The notes under the pieces were generated by a model that saw nothing but the letters and a program-made list of their open reading frames with translations, was not told where the DNA came from and made no database searches. The position numbers were made by a program, and so were the translations under genes. A DNA stretch of 64,000 bases from an uncultured Ellagibacter sp. (lineage in GTDB: Bacteria > Actinomycetota > Coriobacteriia > Coriobacteriales > Eggerthellaceae): NCBI GenBank assembly GCA_934654815.1, contig CAKUGU010000004.1:20369-84368 (forward strand), written 5' to 3'. Of the stretch, positions 40,340 through 48,519 are shown piece after piece (the first letter of the stretch is position 1; each line of letters starts with the position of its first letter).

Positions 40340-42646
40340 CTACTCAGCGTCCGCGACCATCTGGGCGACAACCTGCGTCGGAGTCACCTTGCTGTTTTCC
40401 TCTGTGACCGGGTAGATCTTGCACAGCAGGCAGCGATACGGGGCGCCGTATCCGCTCTCGCCCACCACGCACTGGGTCGTCAGGTTGTTGATGTTGACCT
40501 CCCAGATGCCCTGCAGGTTCGGCGCAGCCTCCTCGGTCTCGGGGAACGACCAGCCGTGATCGGCGCAGATGACGCCTTCCTTCATCGTCGGCACCACGTG
40601 CGCGACCTGACGGCAGCGCCCACGCTGGTTCTCGATCCACACCCACTGACCGTCCTCGATGCCGTACTTCTCGGCGTCGGCCGGGTTGATGTCGAACGTC
40701 GGATTGGGACGGAACTCGCGCATCGTCGGCATGTTGCGATGCTCGGAGTGGAAGAACTCGAAATGGCGCTTGCCAGTGGTGAGAACGAGCGGATACTCCG
40801 CGTAGAGCTCGGGCGTTGTGACAGGGCTCTCGGGCGGCTCCTCGAAGTAGGGCAGATCGTGGTAGCCGAACGCGCCGAGCATGCAGCTCTTGAACTCGAA
40901 CTTGCCGGTCATCGTGTTGAAGCCCGGCTGCCCGTCGGGACGCAGCTTGCCCGATTCATAGCGACGATAGCCCTGGAAGTTGTACTCGTACATGAGGTCT
41001 TTGAGCTCGGTCCAGTTACGCGGCGCATTGTCCTTCTCGAGCACCCAGTTGAGCATGGATTCCACGTCATGCCACGGCACGTTGTCCCCGTTCAGGCGCA
41101 GCGACAGGTCGACCAGGATCTCTTCGTCGGACTTCGCTTCCTCGTACTGGGTGATCTTGGTGAGGGCGCGGACCGGAGCCCACCACTCGCGGAACGAATC
41201 GCGCTCGCAGCTCATGGCGACGGGCAGGACGATGTCGGCGCACGCCGTGGCGGTCGGCGTCATCCACAAGTCGGCGACGACGATGAAGGGGCACTTGAGC
41301 ATCGCTTTGTACACGCGCGGCGCCTCGGCGGCCATGTTGACGATGGGGTTCGTTCCGGCGAGATAGATCATCTGAATCGGGTACGGCTGCCCCGACTCGA
41401 GGATCTTCAGCATCTCGTCGCCGACGGCACATGCGGCGAAGCCCAATTTGTGCATCGGGTACTCCTCGACGCCGATGCGCTTCTTCTGAAGCTCGGGGTC
41501 GATGAAATAGTCGAGACCGCAGCCGTATCCCGAATCGATACCGTACGGGGCGGCGGCAAGGTAATTGCCGCCAGGAACATCGACGTTGCCGGTGATGCCC
41601 TCAAGGCACATGAAGGCATGCGCCTGGCCAACGCCGTTGGGGGTCATATCGGTCGAGAGGCCCCAATGGAATGCAGCGGGCTTGGCGGTGGCGTACAAGC
41701 GAGCTGCGGCGCGGATGTCATCGGCATTGGTCTGGGAAATCTCAGCCGCGCGTTCAGGCGTCCATTCCGCGACGGCTTCCTTCAAGTCGTCGAAGCCGTA
41801 GGTCCAATTCTCAACGAAGTCGTGGTCGTAGAGATCTTCGGCGATGATCACGTTGAGCATGGCCAGGGCGACGGTGGCGTCGGTGCCGGGACGCGGCTGG
41901 ATGTTGTACTCGGCGCGCGATCCCATCCAGGTGACGCGCGTGTCGACGTTGATGAGCTTGGTGCCGCCGTCCCTCATGCAGTCGACGATCCAGTGGCCCA
42001 AGAATCCATCGGCGTTGGTCATAACGGCGTTGCAGCCCCACTGAAGGATAACCTCGGGGTATTCGTACTCGGGATTGTCGTAGCGACGAGGTTCGTACTG
42101 CCCGCAGTCGACGACGGCCGGCCCACCCATAACGCTTACGGAAGCGGCGCAGCGCGGCAGGTAGCACGAATCGCCCGAGAGGAACCCGCAGCCGAAGTTC
42201 GGGCTCTTGAAAGCGGAGTACTCGAGCAGCGGCACCTGCCACAAAACGTTGCGGCCCGTGCCTTCCAAAGCGACGATGGATTCAGGTCCGACCTCTTCCC
42301 ATGCGGCGCGAACGTGCTCCTCGATGATGTCGTAGGCCTCGTCCCACGAGATCTGCTCCCACTTGTTCTCACCGCGCTTGCCCACGCGCTTCAAAGGATG
42401 TCCCAGGCGCTTCGGATTGTTGAGGGCCTCGTCGACCATGTCAAGGCAGCGCATGCACAAACGCCCGCGATTGAACTCGTCGTTGGGGTCGCCCTCGATG
42501 TGGTCGACCTTGCCGTCCTTCACGTAGAACAGCACGCCGCAGCCCTCGTGGCAGCCCGGTCCCGTCCACTGCATGTTGCGGTAGACGTCGAACTCCCCTT
42601 CCTTCCAGTGCTTCTCTTTACGATAGAGATCCTCGTTGTATTTCAT
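40340..42646 (-). CDS. Molybdopterin oxidoreductase 2 (variant [4Fe-4S] motif)
   Basis: 768-residue DMSO-reductase-superfamily catalytic subunit binding bis-MGD. The N-terminal cluster ligands are Cys32-x3-Cys36 (GPGCHEGCG) and Cys64-x2-Cys67 (GRLCMRC), with the first Cys of the usual CxxC missing, as in a subset of relatives. ISWDEAYDIIEEH follows, and the C-terminal MGD domain is seen as LVLTTGKRHFEFFHSEHRNM and DINPADAEKYGIEDGQWV. No twin-arginine signal, so it is cytoplasmic. ATG 42646 begins the operon with the Fe-S subunit. Substrate not deducible. It is only distantly like molybdoenzyme 1. Confidence 0.87.
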   Translation of the reverse strand: MKYNEDLYRKEKHWKEGEFDVYRNMQWTGPGCHEGCGVLFYVKDGKVDHIEGDPNDEFNRGRLCMRCLDMVDEALNNPKRLGHPLKRVGKRGENKWEQISWDEAYDIIEEHVRAAWEEVGPESIVALEGTGRNVLWQVPLLEYSAFKSPNFGCGFLSGDSCYLPRCAASVSVMGGPAVVDCGQYEPRRYDNPEYEYPEVILQWGCNAVMTNADGFLGHWIVDCMRDGGTKLINVDTRVTWMGSRAEYNIQPRPGTDATVALAMLNVIIAEDLYDHDFVENWTYGFDDLKEAVAEWTPERAAEISQTNADDIRAAARLYATAKPAAFHWGLSTDMTPNGVGQAHAFMCLEGITGNVDVPGGNYLAAAPYGIDSGYGCGLDYFIDPELQKKRIGVEEYPMHKLGFAACAVGDEMLKILESGQPYPIQMIYLAGTNPIVNMAAEAPRVYKAMLKCPFIVVADLWMTPTATACADIVLPVAMSCERDSFREWWAPVRALTKITQYEEAKSDEEILVDLSLRLNGDNVPWHDVESMLNWVLEKDNAPRNWTELKDLMYEYNFQGYRRYESGKLRPDGQPGFNTMTGKFEFKSCMLGAFGYHDLPYFEEPPESPVTTPELYAEYPLVLTTGKRHFEFFHSEHRNMPTMREFRPNPTFDINPADAEKYGIEDGQWVWIENQRGRCRQVAHVVPTMKEGVICADHGWSFPETEEAAPNLQGIWEVNINNLTTQCVVGESGYGAPYRCLLCKIYPVTEENSKVTPTQVVAQMVADAE

Positions 42647-42726
42647 GTGCCCTCTCCTCTCTTCATGAGGCGAGGTTCCTTATCGGAACCCCTTCTGCCC
42701 CGCAGTATAGGAAGGGAGGACGGAGG

Positions 42727-42774
42727 AATATATGTGCTGGATAGCTAAAAAGACGCACGTATATTGGTTACCAA
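42727..42774 (-). promoter_or_regulatory. Inverted repeats upstream of molybdoenzyme 2
   Basis: AATATATGTGC (42727-42737) and GCACGTATATT (42755-42765) are an 11-base inverted repeat with one mismatch; the palindrome TTGGTTACCAA follows at 42764-42774. They lie 80-130 bases before the ATG in an AT-rich patch. The rest of the 42647-42959 gap shows no gene. Candidate operator. Confidence 0.55.
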
Positions 42775-42959
42775 AACCATGTACATCGCGGAAAAGACAT
42801 CTGAGCTGCGGTGAACGGCAAGAGATCGCCGCCGGCTGGCCGGCGCGAACGTGTCGCCCAGCCGGCGCAGAGCAAGCGGAAAGCGTCCGAGGCGCCTGAT
42901 ACGAAGCCGCGCAAGGCGCGCGCAGGGAGGGTTAGCGCGGGATGCGGCGAAGCGCGACC

Positions 42960-43511
42960 CTACTGCATCGTGTGCGTGGCGTATTGGGGGTCGTCCTGCC
43001 AGAGGCGCACCTCGCCCGCCGCGCGCGTGGCGGCAAGGTCGATCACGCGCTGGTTCGCCGATCCGCGGAAACGTAGCGAGATGTCGTGTTCGGCCTGCAG
43101 AAACGGGCCGTCGACGAGCACATCGATGAGCGCGAGCAACTCATCGGTCACCTCGCACCGGTAAGGCGACGTGTCGTCGAGCAGGTTCTCGTACACCTCG
43201 CCCGTGAAGCACCAGATGCTCTTTTCGGGGAAGCGCTCGCGCGCACGGCGCACGAAAGGCAGAAGCGCGCGCTGGTTCTCGGGCTCCATCGGCTCGCCGC
43301 CTAAAAGCGTGAGCCCATCGATGAAGCTCGGCTCCAGACTTTCGAGCACCTTGTCCTCGACCTCGCGCGTGAACGCCTCGCCCGCCGCGAAATCCCAGGC
43401 CGACGCGTTGAAGCAGCCGGGGCACGCGTGCCGGCACCCCGACACGAACAGGGTGGTCCTCACCCCTTCGCCATCGGCGATGTCGAAGTACTTGATGTTC
43501 GAGTAGTTCAT
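42960..43511 (-). CDS. nrdG: Anaerobic ribonucleotide reductase activase (NrdG-like)
   Basis: 183-residue radical SAM activating enzyme. It binds a [4Fe-4S] cluster through Cys26-x3-Cys30-x2-Cys33 (GCRHACPGCFN). DGEGVRTTLFVSGC before it and LTLLGGEPMEPEN after it are family hallmarks. NrdG makes the glycyl radical on NrdD, the anaerobic ribonucleotide reductase, which is not in this window. ATG 43511 has AAGGGA upstream; frames extending further left are rejected. It is transcribed away from the TatD-linked radical SAM gene, and the 522-base divergent region holds a 24-base inverted repeat. Confidence 0.85.
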   Translation of the reverse strand: MNYSNIKYFDIADGEGVRTTLFVSGCRHACPGCFNASAWDFAAGEAFTREVEDKVLESLEPSFIDGLTLLGGEPMEPENQRALLPFVRRARERFPEKSIWCFTGEVYENLLDDTSPYRCEVTDELLALIDVLVDGPFLQAEHDISLRFRGSANQRVIDLAATRAAGEVRLWQDDPQYATHTMQ

Positions 43512-43702
43512 GCGAGCGTCCCTTGAGATCCGTTTCCATTGTCGACCCTCTATTATGGACCCGCGCGCCCCTCGGCGAGCCATCGTATCGGCGGGCGAGG
43601 GCATGCGAAGAAGGTCGCAGGCGCTTCGAGGCTTTGCATGGCGGGCCCGCGGCCCGTGTGTTCTCTTATTGCACACCGCTTGAAACAGGAAAATCGGCCC
43701 CG

Positions 43703-43912
43703 CGTGTTCGAAAATGACGATTTTTCCGCTCGGGCGAGGGCTTCCCACCGTTAGAACCATCCGACTCCAGCCAAAGAGCACCGATAATGATGGTCGACAT
43801 CGCCCACAGGCAGCATGTTAATGGACAAGCCAGATCGTTTCGTGGCATAACTGCCTTATAAAACTATTCATAGGTTTCTACTTATTGCGAAAAATCGTCA
43901 TTTTCGAACACG
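43703..43912. repeat. 24-base perfect inverted repeat in a divergent promoter region
   Basis: The 24 bases at 43703-43726 recur as exact reverse complement at 43889-43912, 162 bases apart. Read towards each gene both copies are GAAAAATCGTCATTTTCGAA plus ACACG-type ends, so the same element precedes both nrdG and the radical SAM gene. TATAAA at 43857-43862 may be a -10 for the latter. The rest of the 43512-44033 gap shows no gene. Confidence 0.75.
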
Positions 43913-44033
43913 TCACCACGTTTTTCTTGTCGCCCACACCCTAATCGGGCACCGTGCCGTACGATCCGGGCGCATCGCGGTGCCGCTGCGCTACAGTGGG
44001 AGCCGAAAGACGAGACAACCTGAAAGAAGCATC

Positions 44034-44648
44034 ATGAACAAAGGCATGACCATCCTCTACCGCGTACACCACGGCCTGTACGTTAACCTGACCAACCGCT
44101 GCTCGTGCGCGTGCACGTTCTGCGTGCGCGGGATCTCCGACAGCGTGGGCGAGGCCGACAGCCTCTGGCTTTCCCACGAGCCGACCTACGAGGAGGTCGT
44201 CGAAGCGTTCAACACCTTCGACATGAGCGAATTCGAGGAGGTCGTGTTCTGTGGGTTCGGCGAGCCGACCGAGACGTGGAACATCTTGAAGCGTGTCGCG
44301 CGTTACGTGAAGGACACGTTCGGGCTGCCCACGCGCGTGAACACGAACGGCCTGGGGTCGCTCATCTGCGGCCGCGACATCGCGCCCGAGTTCGAGGGAA
44401 TCATCGACACCGTCTCCATCAGCCTGAACGCGCCTGACGCGCAAACGTACCAGAAGATCGTGCGCAGCGAATTCGGGGAGCGTTCCTTCGAGGCCATGCT
44501 CGATTTCGCGCGCGAGATCAAACGCTACGTGCCCCACGTCGTCATGACCACGGTCGACACCACCATATCCCACGACGACGAGGCGCGCTGCCGCGAAATC
44601 TGCGAGAAGCTCGGCGTGCGCTACCGCATCCGCGCGTGGGCCGGGTAA
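44034..44648 (+). CDS. TatD-linked radical SAM protein
   Basis: 204-residue radical SAM protein. The motif is Cys23-x3-Cys27-x2-Cys30 in YVNLTNRCSCACTFCVRG, and VVFCGFGEPTE follows as the GGE-like segment. The short length and the HHGLYVNLTNRC start are characteristic of the family usually encoded beside TatD nucleases (radical SAM, TatD family-associated); no tatD is seen here. The reaction is unknown. ATG 44034 has AAAGAAG upstream. It ends 97 bases before the deformylase-like gene. Confidence 0.82.
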   Translation: MNKGMTILYRVHHGLYVNLTNRCSCACTFCVRGISDSVGEADSLWLSHEPTYEEVVEAFNTFDMSEFEEVVFCGFGEPTETWNILKRVARYVKDTFGLPTRVNTNGLGSLICGRDIAPEFEGIIDTVSISLNAPDAQTYQKIVRSEFGERSFEAMLDFAREIKRYVPHVVMTTVDTTISHDDEARCREICEKLGVRYRIRAWAG

Positions 44649-44680
44649 GAGCCCGAAGGACCCGCCGAAGACCCGCGTGG

Positions 44681-44686
44681 TAGAAT
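44681..44686 (+). promoter_or_regulatory. -10 box of the deformylase-like gene
   Basis: TAGAAT, 59 bases before ATG 44745, downstream of the radical SAM stop. No clear -35. Confidence 0.4.
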
Positions 44687-44744
44687 TGCAGGGCGCCCGC
44701 TCAGCGGCGCAGCCGCATGATTACGTACACGAGAGGAATCCCTC

Positions 44745-45167
44745 ATGATCAAAGACCTGGTGAAAGACGAAGCCGTCCTTTCCACTCCCTGCGAAGCCGT
44801 GACCGAGGAGGAAGCGGCCGCGCTCGCCGCCGACCTCGCCGACACGCTCGCCTCGCTCGAGAACGTCGCCTGCCTGCACGCCAACCAGATCGGCGCGACC
44901 AAGGCGGCCTTCGTTTACCTCGACCAGAACGACGACGCGCACGTCATGTTCAACGCGAAGATGTCGCGCGCGCTCGGGGCGTTCAAAACCACCGAGGACT
45001 GCCTGACCCGCGAAGGCGAATCGAAGGTGACGCGCTACGCGAAGGCGAAGATAACCTATCAGGAACTCGCCGACGGCAAGCTCGTCTCGAAGAGCCGCGA
45101 CTTCACCGACTGGACGGCCGAGATCATCCAACACATGATCGACCACACGAAGGGCAAGCTGGTGTAG
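44745..45167 (+). CDS. Peptide deformylase-like protein lacking the catalytic Glu
   Basis: 140-residue protein of the deformylase fold. Family motifs are present but altered: CLHANQIG (44-50) for GxGxAAxQ(I/V)G, EDCLTREG with the metal ligand Cys86 for EGC(L/V)S, and QHMIDHTKG for QHExDHL. His130 and His134, the metal ligands, remain, but the catalytic Glu is Met131. The length and C-terminus fit the short clostridial-type deformylases. Metal binding looks possible; formyl hydrolysis should be impaired. It may be a regulatory or scavenging relative; a bona fide deformylase is expected elsewhere in the genome. It converges on the kinase gene nine bases away. Confidence 0.8.
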   Translation: MIKDLVKDEAVLSTPCEAVTEEEAAALAADLADTLASLENVACLHANQIGATKAAFVYLDQNDDAHVMFNAKMSRALGAFKTTEDCLTREGESKVTRYAKAKITYQELADGKLVSKSRDFTDWTAEIIQHMIDHTKGKLV

Positions 45168-45176
45168 AAGCCGGAT

Positions 45177-47273
45177 CTACGCCTCCGGGGCGCGCTCCTT
45201 CGCGTGCCCCTCGACCCGCCGGCAAATTTCCCGTTCCACCTTTTCCATATCCAGAGGTTTCGCCAGGTGCGCGTCCATTCCCGCGTCGAGACACTTCCGC
45301 GCATCCTCCGCGAAGGCGTTGGCCGTCATCGCGATGATGGGGACGCGCCGGGCGTCGGACCTGTTGAGCGCGCGAATGGCACGGGTCGCAGCGAGTCCAT
45401 CCATCTCGGGCATCATCACGTCCATGAGGATCGCATCGAACGAGCCCGCAGGAGAGCTCGCGAAGGCGTCGAGCGCCCGGCGCCCATCGCTCGCGACGAC
45501 GACGCTCGCACCCTTCTCCTCGAGAAGCGTCTGGGCGATGTCGGCGTTCAGCGCGTTGTCTTCCGCCACAAGCAGGCGAAGCCCTGCCAGGCTGGCGCGC
45601 GACGCGCGCTCCCGCACGGCCGCTTCCGCCGCTGGGGCCTCCTCCATGGGAATCTCGATCGCAAACGCCGTGCCTGCGTCCTTCGCGCTTTGGACGGCGA
45701 TCGTGCCACCCATCATCTCGACGTATCGTTTGGAAATGGGGAGGCCGAGCCCCGTGCCCTCGTAGTTCGTCCGTGCGTCGATGCGCTCCTGCGCGAACGG
45801 CTCGAACATGTGCTTCTGGAATTCCTCGCTCATGCCGATTCCGGTGTCCGCGACCGTAAACGTGACCGCAACCGCGGAGGAGCCCGCCTTCCGCGCGCAA
45901 TCCGCCGAGAACGCGATGGTTCCCCCGTCTTCGGTGAACTTGACGGCATTGCCGAGAATGTTCACGAGCACCTCGCGGAGACGAACCTCGTCGACGAGGA
46001 CGAAGCAGCCGTCCGGAATCGCCCGCTTCACCTCGAAGCGCAGCTCACGGCCGTTGGAGAGACCGCGCGCAAGGTCGGCCACCTCGTCGAAGAGCGCCGC
46101 CAGATCCGTCCGCGCCGGGCTGATCGTCGCCTTGCCGCTTTCGATCCGGCTGATTTCCAGAACGTCGTTGATGAGCAGCAGCAGATGCTTCGAGCTCTCA
46201 TCGATCTTCTCGAGGCATTCCCGCGCTTTCCCCTTTGGCTTCTGGTTCAGCGCGATCGCGGTATAGCCCATGATCGCGTTCATGGGCGTGCGCATGTCGT
46301 GCGACATGCTGCTGATGAACTGCGACTTCGCTCGCGAAGCCACGTTCGCCTGCTCAAGCGCGCCCTGCAGCTCCCCATTGAGCTTCGATGCCTGTCGCTC
46401 AGCCGTCCTCGTTTTGCGAAGGAGCCCCGACACCGCAAGCAGGCCGGAAACGAGCAGGACGATCAGGATGCCGCACCCCAGGATGATGTAGAGCGATTGG
46501 TTGCTGCCCCAGCCGTTCTTCGGCCGGACTTCCAGCTTCCAGTGGCTGTCGCCCAGATCGAAGCTGTAGGTCGCCGCGTCCCGCATGTCCGTGCTGGAGC
46601 CGTAGACTTCTTGGAACGAGTCGTCCCAAGGGGCGGTGTTCTTGGACAGCTCGTAGTCGTAGCCGAATTCCGACAGCGCGTTGATGGATTCCGAGAAGAT
46701 CTCCGGCACGCGGATGATCGCGATCGCGAAGCCCCAGAACTCCTTTTGGCCGTCAGCGTCTTCGAGGTACACGGGGTTCCTGATGGCGATACCGGAACCG
46801 CCCTGCTTCAAATCGAACGGCCCCTGCATGGTGATGACGTCGTTGTCCCGCGCGTAGCGGGAGATCTCGCCGCGCGACGCGTCGTTGATCAGATCGATCT
46901 TCCCGGCTTCGTTTCCCGCCTCGGGGTAGATTTCCGTGACGACGCCGCCAGGCGCGACCTGGATGCTTTGGATGTAGTCCGTCATCATGCTTTCCGCGAT
47001 TTCCGGGAACTTGCGCACCTCGCCGTCGTTGCTGACGATGACCTGCTCCAGGGTGTTCGTTATGTTGATCCCCTGCATGATGTCGAGCTGCATGTGCTGC
47101 GCGTAGGTCATGGCGTTGAGCTCGACTTTCGAGTGGCTGAGCTCGTCCTGGCTGCTCTTCGCGCTGTAGCCGAGCACGCCGAGGACGACCATGCCGACGA
47201 TGAAGAAGAGCACCGGCAAAAGCCCGATTTTCGACCTGCCGAGCCGGCTTTTCGCACGCTTTGCGTTACCCAT
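45177..47273 (-). CDS. Hybrid sensor histidine kinase with CHASE-like sensor and receiver
   Basis: 698-residue membrane kinase. TM1 (about 16-36) and TM2 (261-283) enclose an extracellular CHASE-like domain (EVRKFPEIAES ... FWGFAIAIIRVPEIFSE). A coiled coil leads to HisKA with His325 (SMSHDMRTPMNAI), the HATPase with N box (NILGNAVKFTEDGG), G1 (VADTGIGM) and G2 (GTGLGL), and a C-terminal receiver with Asp618 (ILMDVMMPEMDG). It senses an outside signal and phosphorylates its own receiver; no Hpt protein or response regulator is beside it. ATTGTA at 47352-47357 (TACAAT on the minus strand) is a possible -10. It converges with the deformylase-like gene. Confidence 0.9.
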   Translation of the reverse strand: MGNAKRAKSRLGRSKIGLLPVLFFIVGMVVLGVLGYSAKSSQDELSHSKVELNAMTYAQHMQLDIMQGINITNTLEQVIVSNDGEVRKFPEIAESMMTDYIQSIQVAPGGVVTEIYPEAGNEAGKIDLINDASRGEISRYARDNDVITMQGPFDLKQGGSGIAIRNPVYLEDADGQKEFWGFAIAIIRVPEIFSESINALSEFGYDYELSKNTAPWDDSFQEVYGSSTDMRDAATYSFDLGDSHWKLEVRPKNGWGSNQSLYIILGCGILIVLLVSGLLAVSGLLRKTRTAERQASKLNGELQGALEQANVASRAKSQFISSMSHDMRTPMNAIMGYTAIALNQKPKGKARECLEKIDESSKHLLLLINDVLEISRIESGKATISPARTDLAALFDEVADLARGLSNGRELRFEVKRAIPDGCFVLVDEVRLREVLVNILGNAVKFTEDGGTIAFSADCARKAGSSAVAVTFTVADTGIGMSEEFQKHMFEPFAQERIDARTNYEGTGLGLPISKRYVEMMGGTIAVQSAKDAGTAFAIEIPMEEAPAAEAAVRERASRASLAGLRLLVAEDNALNADIAQTLLEEKGASVVVASDGRRALDAFASSPAGSFDAILMDVMMPEMDGLAATRAIRALNRSDARRVPIIAMTANAFAEDARKCLDAGMDAHLAKPLDMEKVEREICRRVEGHAKERAPEA

Positions 47274-47393
47274 ATCCGCATCGACTCCGCTTACCAGTCG
47301 AAAGAAGAAACGCGTACGTACATGAAAACCTCCCGTCGAACCGTGAAGGCTATTGTATCGCAGCGAACCGCGCTTGCGGCGGAGGCGCCAACC

Positions 47394-48131
47394 TTACGCC
47401 TCGGACGGGCACTTTTGGTCGGAGCGTTCAGGCGTGAGGGTTATATGTCCCGAAACCGGGACAAGCCAACGCAGTGGCTTCAAGAGCCTGTCCCACACGC
47501 GGATAAGCGGACCCACCGCGAACGCTGCCAGGATCGTGCCCTCGCGCACGCCGAACAGCCCGCCCATGGTGACGAGCGACACCACCGCGCCGATCGCCGT
47601 GAGCGTCAAATCGAGCGCCATCTTGCAGGTGGAATATCGCGCACGGAACGCCACGCTCATGGCGAGCACGACCCCGTCCCCTGGAACCATGATGAGTGCG
47701 CATTTCGCCTGGATCCACCCGCCGAGCGCCATGACGAGGCACGACAGCACCGAGACGACCAGGCTCGCCGCGTAGTTCGGCATGGGGATGAGCTCGCAGA
47801 GCGGCACGAAGAAGTCGATCATGGCCGAGAACACCGCGACAAGCGGAATCGAGAGCAGCTGCGCCGGCTTGAAATAACGTCTAAGAAGGATGATCTGGAC
47901 CACCACGAAAATGAGGTTCATCCCGAGCGTCCAGGTACCGATGGTCACGGGCGTGAGGTAGCTTAAAACCGCCGGGATGCACGAGATGGTCGACGTGCCG
48001 AGCCCCGTCGCACGCGAAAGGCCGATGGCGAGCGCGATAAGCGCCTGCGCGAAAAGCATGGTAAAAAGCCTGAGGAAGAAGTTGGGTACCGTCTTGTCGA
48101 ATGCCTTCCGCCAACTTTCCCTGAACGCCAT
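47394..48131 (-). CDS. YczE/YitT-type integral membrane protein
   Basis: 245-residue membrane protein with about five to six helices, beginning FFLRLFTMLFAQALIALAIG. The LFAQ ... LSRATGLGTSTISCIPAVLS segment and the later CALIMVPGDGVVLAM segment are typical of the YczE/YitT/YyaS membrane family, whose role is poorly known. ATG 48131 has AGGAG upstream; the frame continues to 48464 but has no start with a ribosome site. It is followed by the hybrid kinase gene after a 120-base gap, so co-transcription is possible. The family name is the limit of what can be said. Confidence 0.76.
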   Translation of the reverse strand: MAFRESWRKAFDKTVPNFFLRLFTMLFAQALIALAIGLSRATGLGTSTISCIPAVLSYLTPVTIGTWTLGMNLIFVVVQIILLRRYFKPAQLLSIPLVAVFSAMIDFFVPLCELIPMPNYAASLVVSVLSCLVMALGGWIQAKCALIMVPGDGVVLAMSVAFRARYSTCKMALDLTLTAIGAVVSLVTMGGLFGVREGTILAAFAVGPLIRVWDRLLKPLRWLVPVSGHITLTPERSDQKCPSEA

Positions 48132-48300
48132 ACTGCCCGCTGCTCCTTTCTTTCTCTTCGATGGTACGCCTTGCCGCGCAGGCAGGCGCCCCCGAATGCG
48201 GCAGCGGCGCCGAATCGACGGCGGAATCGGGCAAGAGCGCAGTTGCCGAAAGCGCGAATGGGAGAAAAACGAGAAGCGACCTGTTTGCGCCAACAATCGC

Positions 48301-48425
48301 GAATTTAGGGTCAGCGCACGGCTCTTGCGAGAGTCAAAAGGCGCTATTCGAACGTACGACGAAAGCTTACCATTTGTCGACCTGGGGTTTTGCAAACGAT
48401 AGGGAACTACCATTCCCCTAAATTC
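48301..48425. repeat. 10-base inverted repeat in an otherwise empty intergenic region
   Basis: GAATTTAGGG (48301-48310) and CCCTAAATTC (48416-48425) are exact reverse complements 105 bases apart. A TTTTGCAAACG near 48390 resembles the core of the 21.7/55.2 kb repeat. No gene is seen in 48132-48519. Confidence 0.5.
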
Positions 48426-48519
48426 CGATTTCTTGGCAGAAAACAGCACGTTCCAGGTACGCAAGCGCGTGAAACGCGTGCATAGCGCCTATCGAGCTGC
48501 ATCGTGCCGAATAAGCCCC

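Noticed and set aside
40301-42748. Long plus-strand frame opposite molybdoenzyme 2
   Set aside because: Same antisense artefact of GC-skewed third positions; no ribosome site or recognisable domain.
45204-47966. 920-codon plus-strand frame opposite the hybrid kinase
   Set aside because: Arg/Asp/His-rich translation without domains, spanning a gene boundary.
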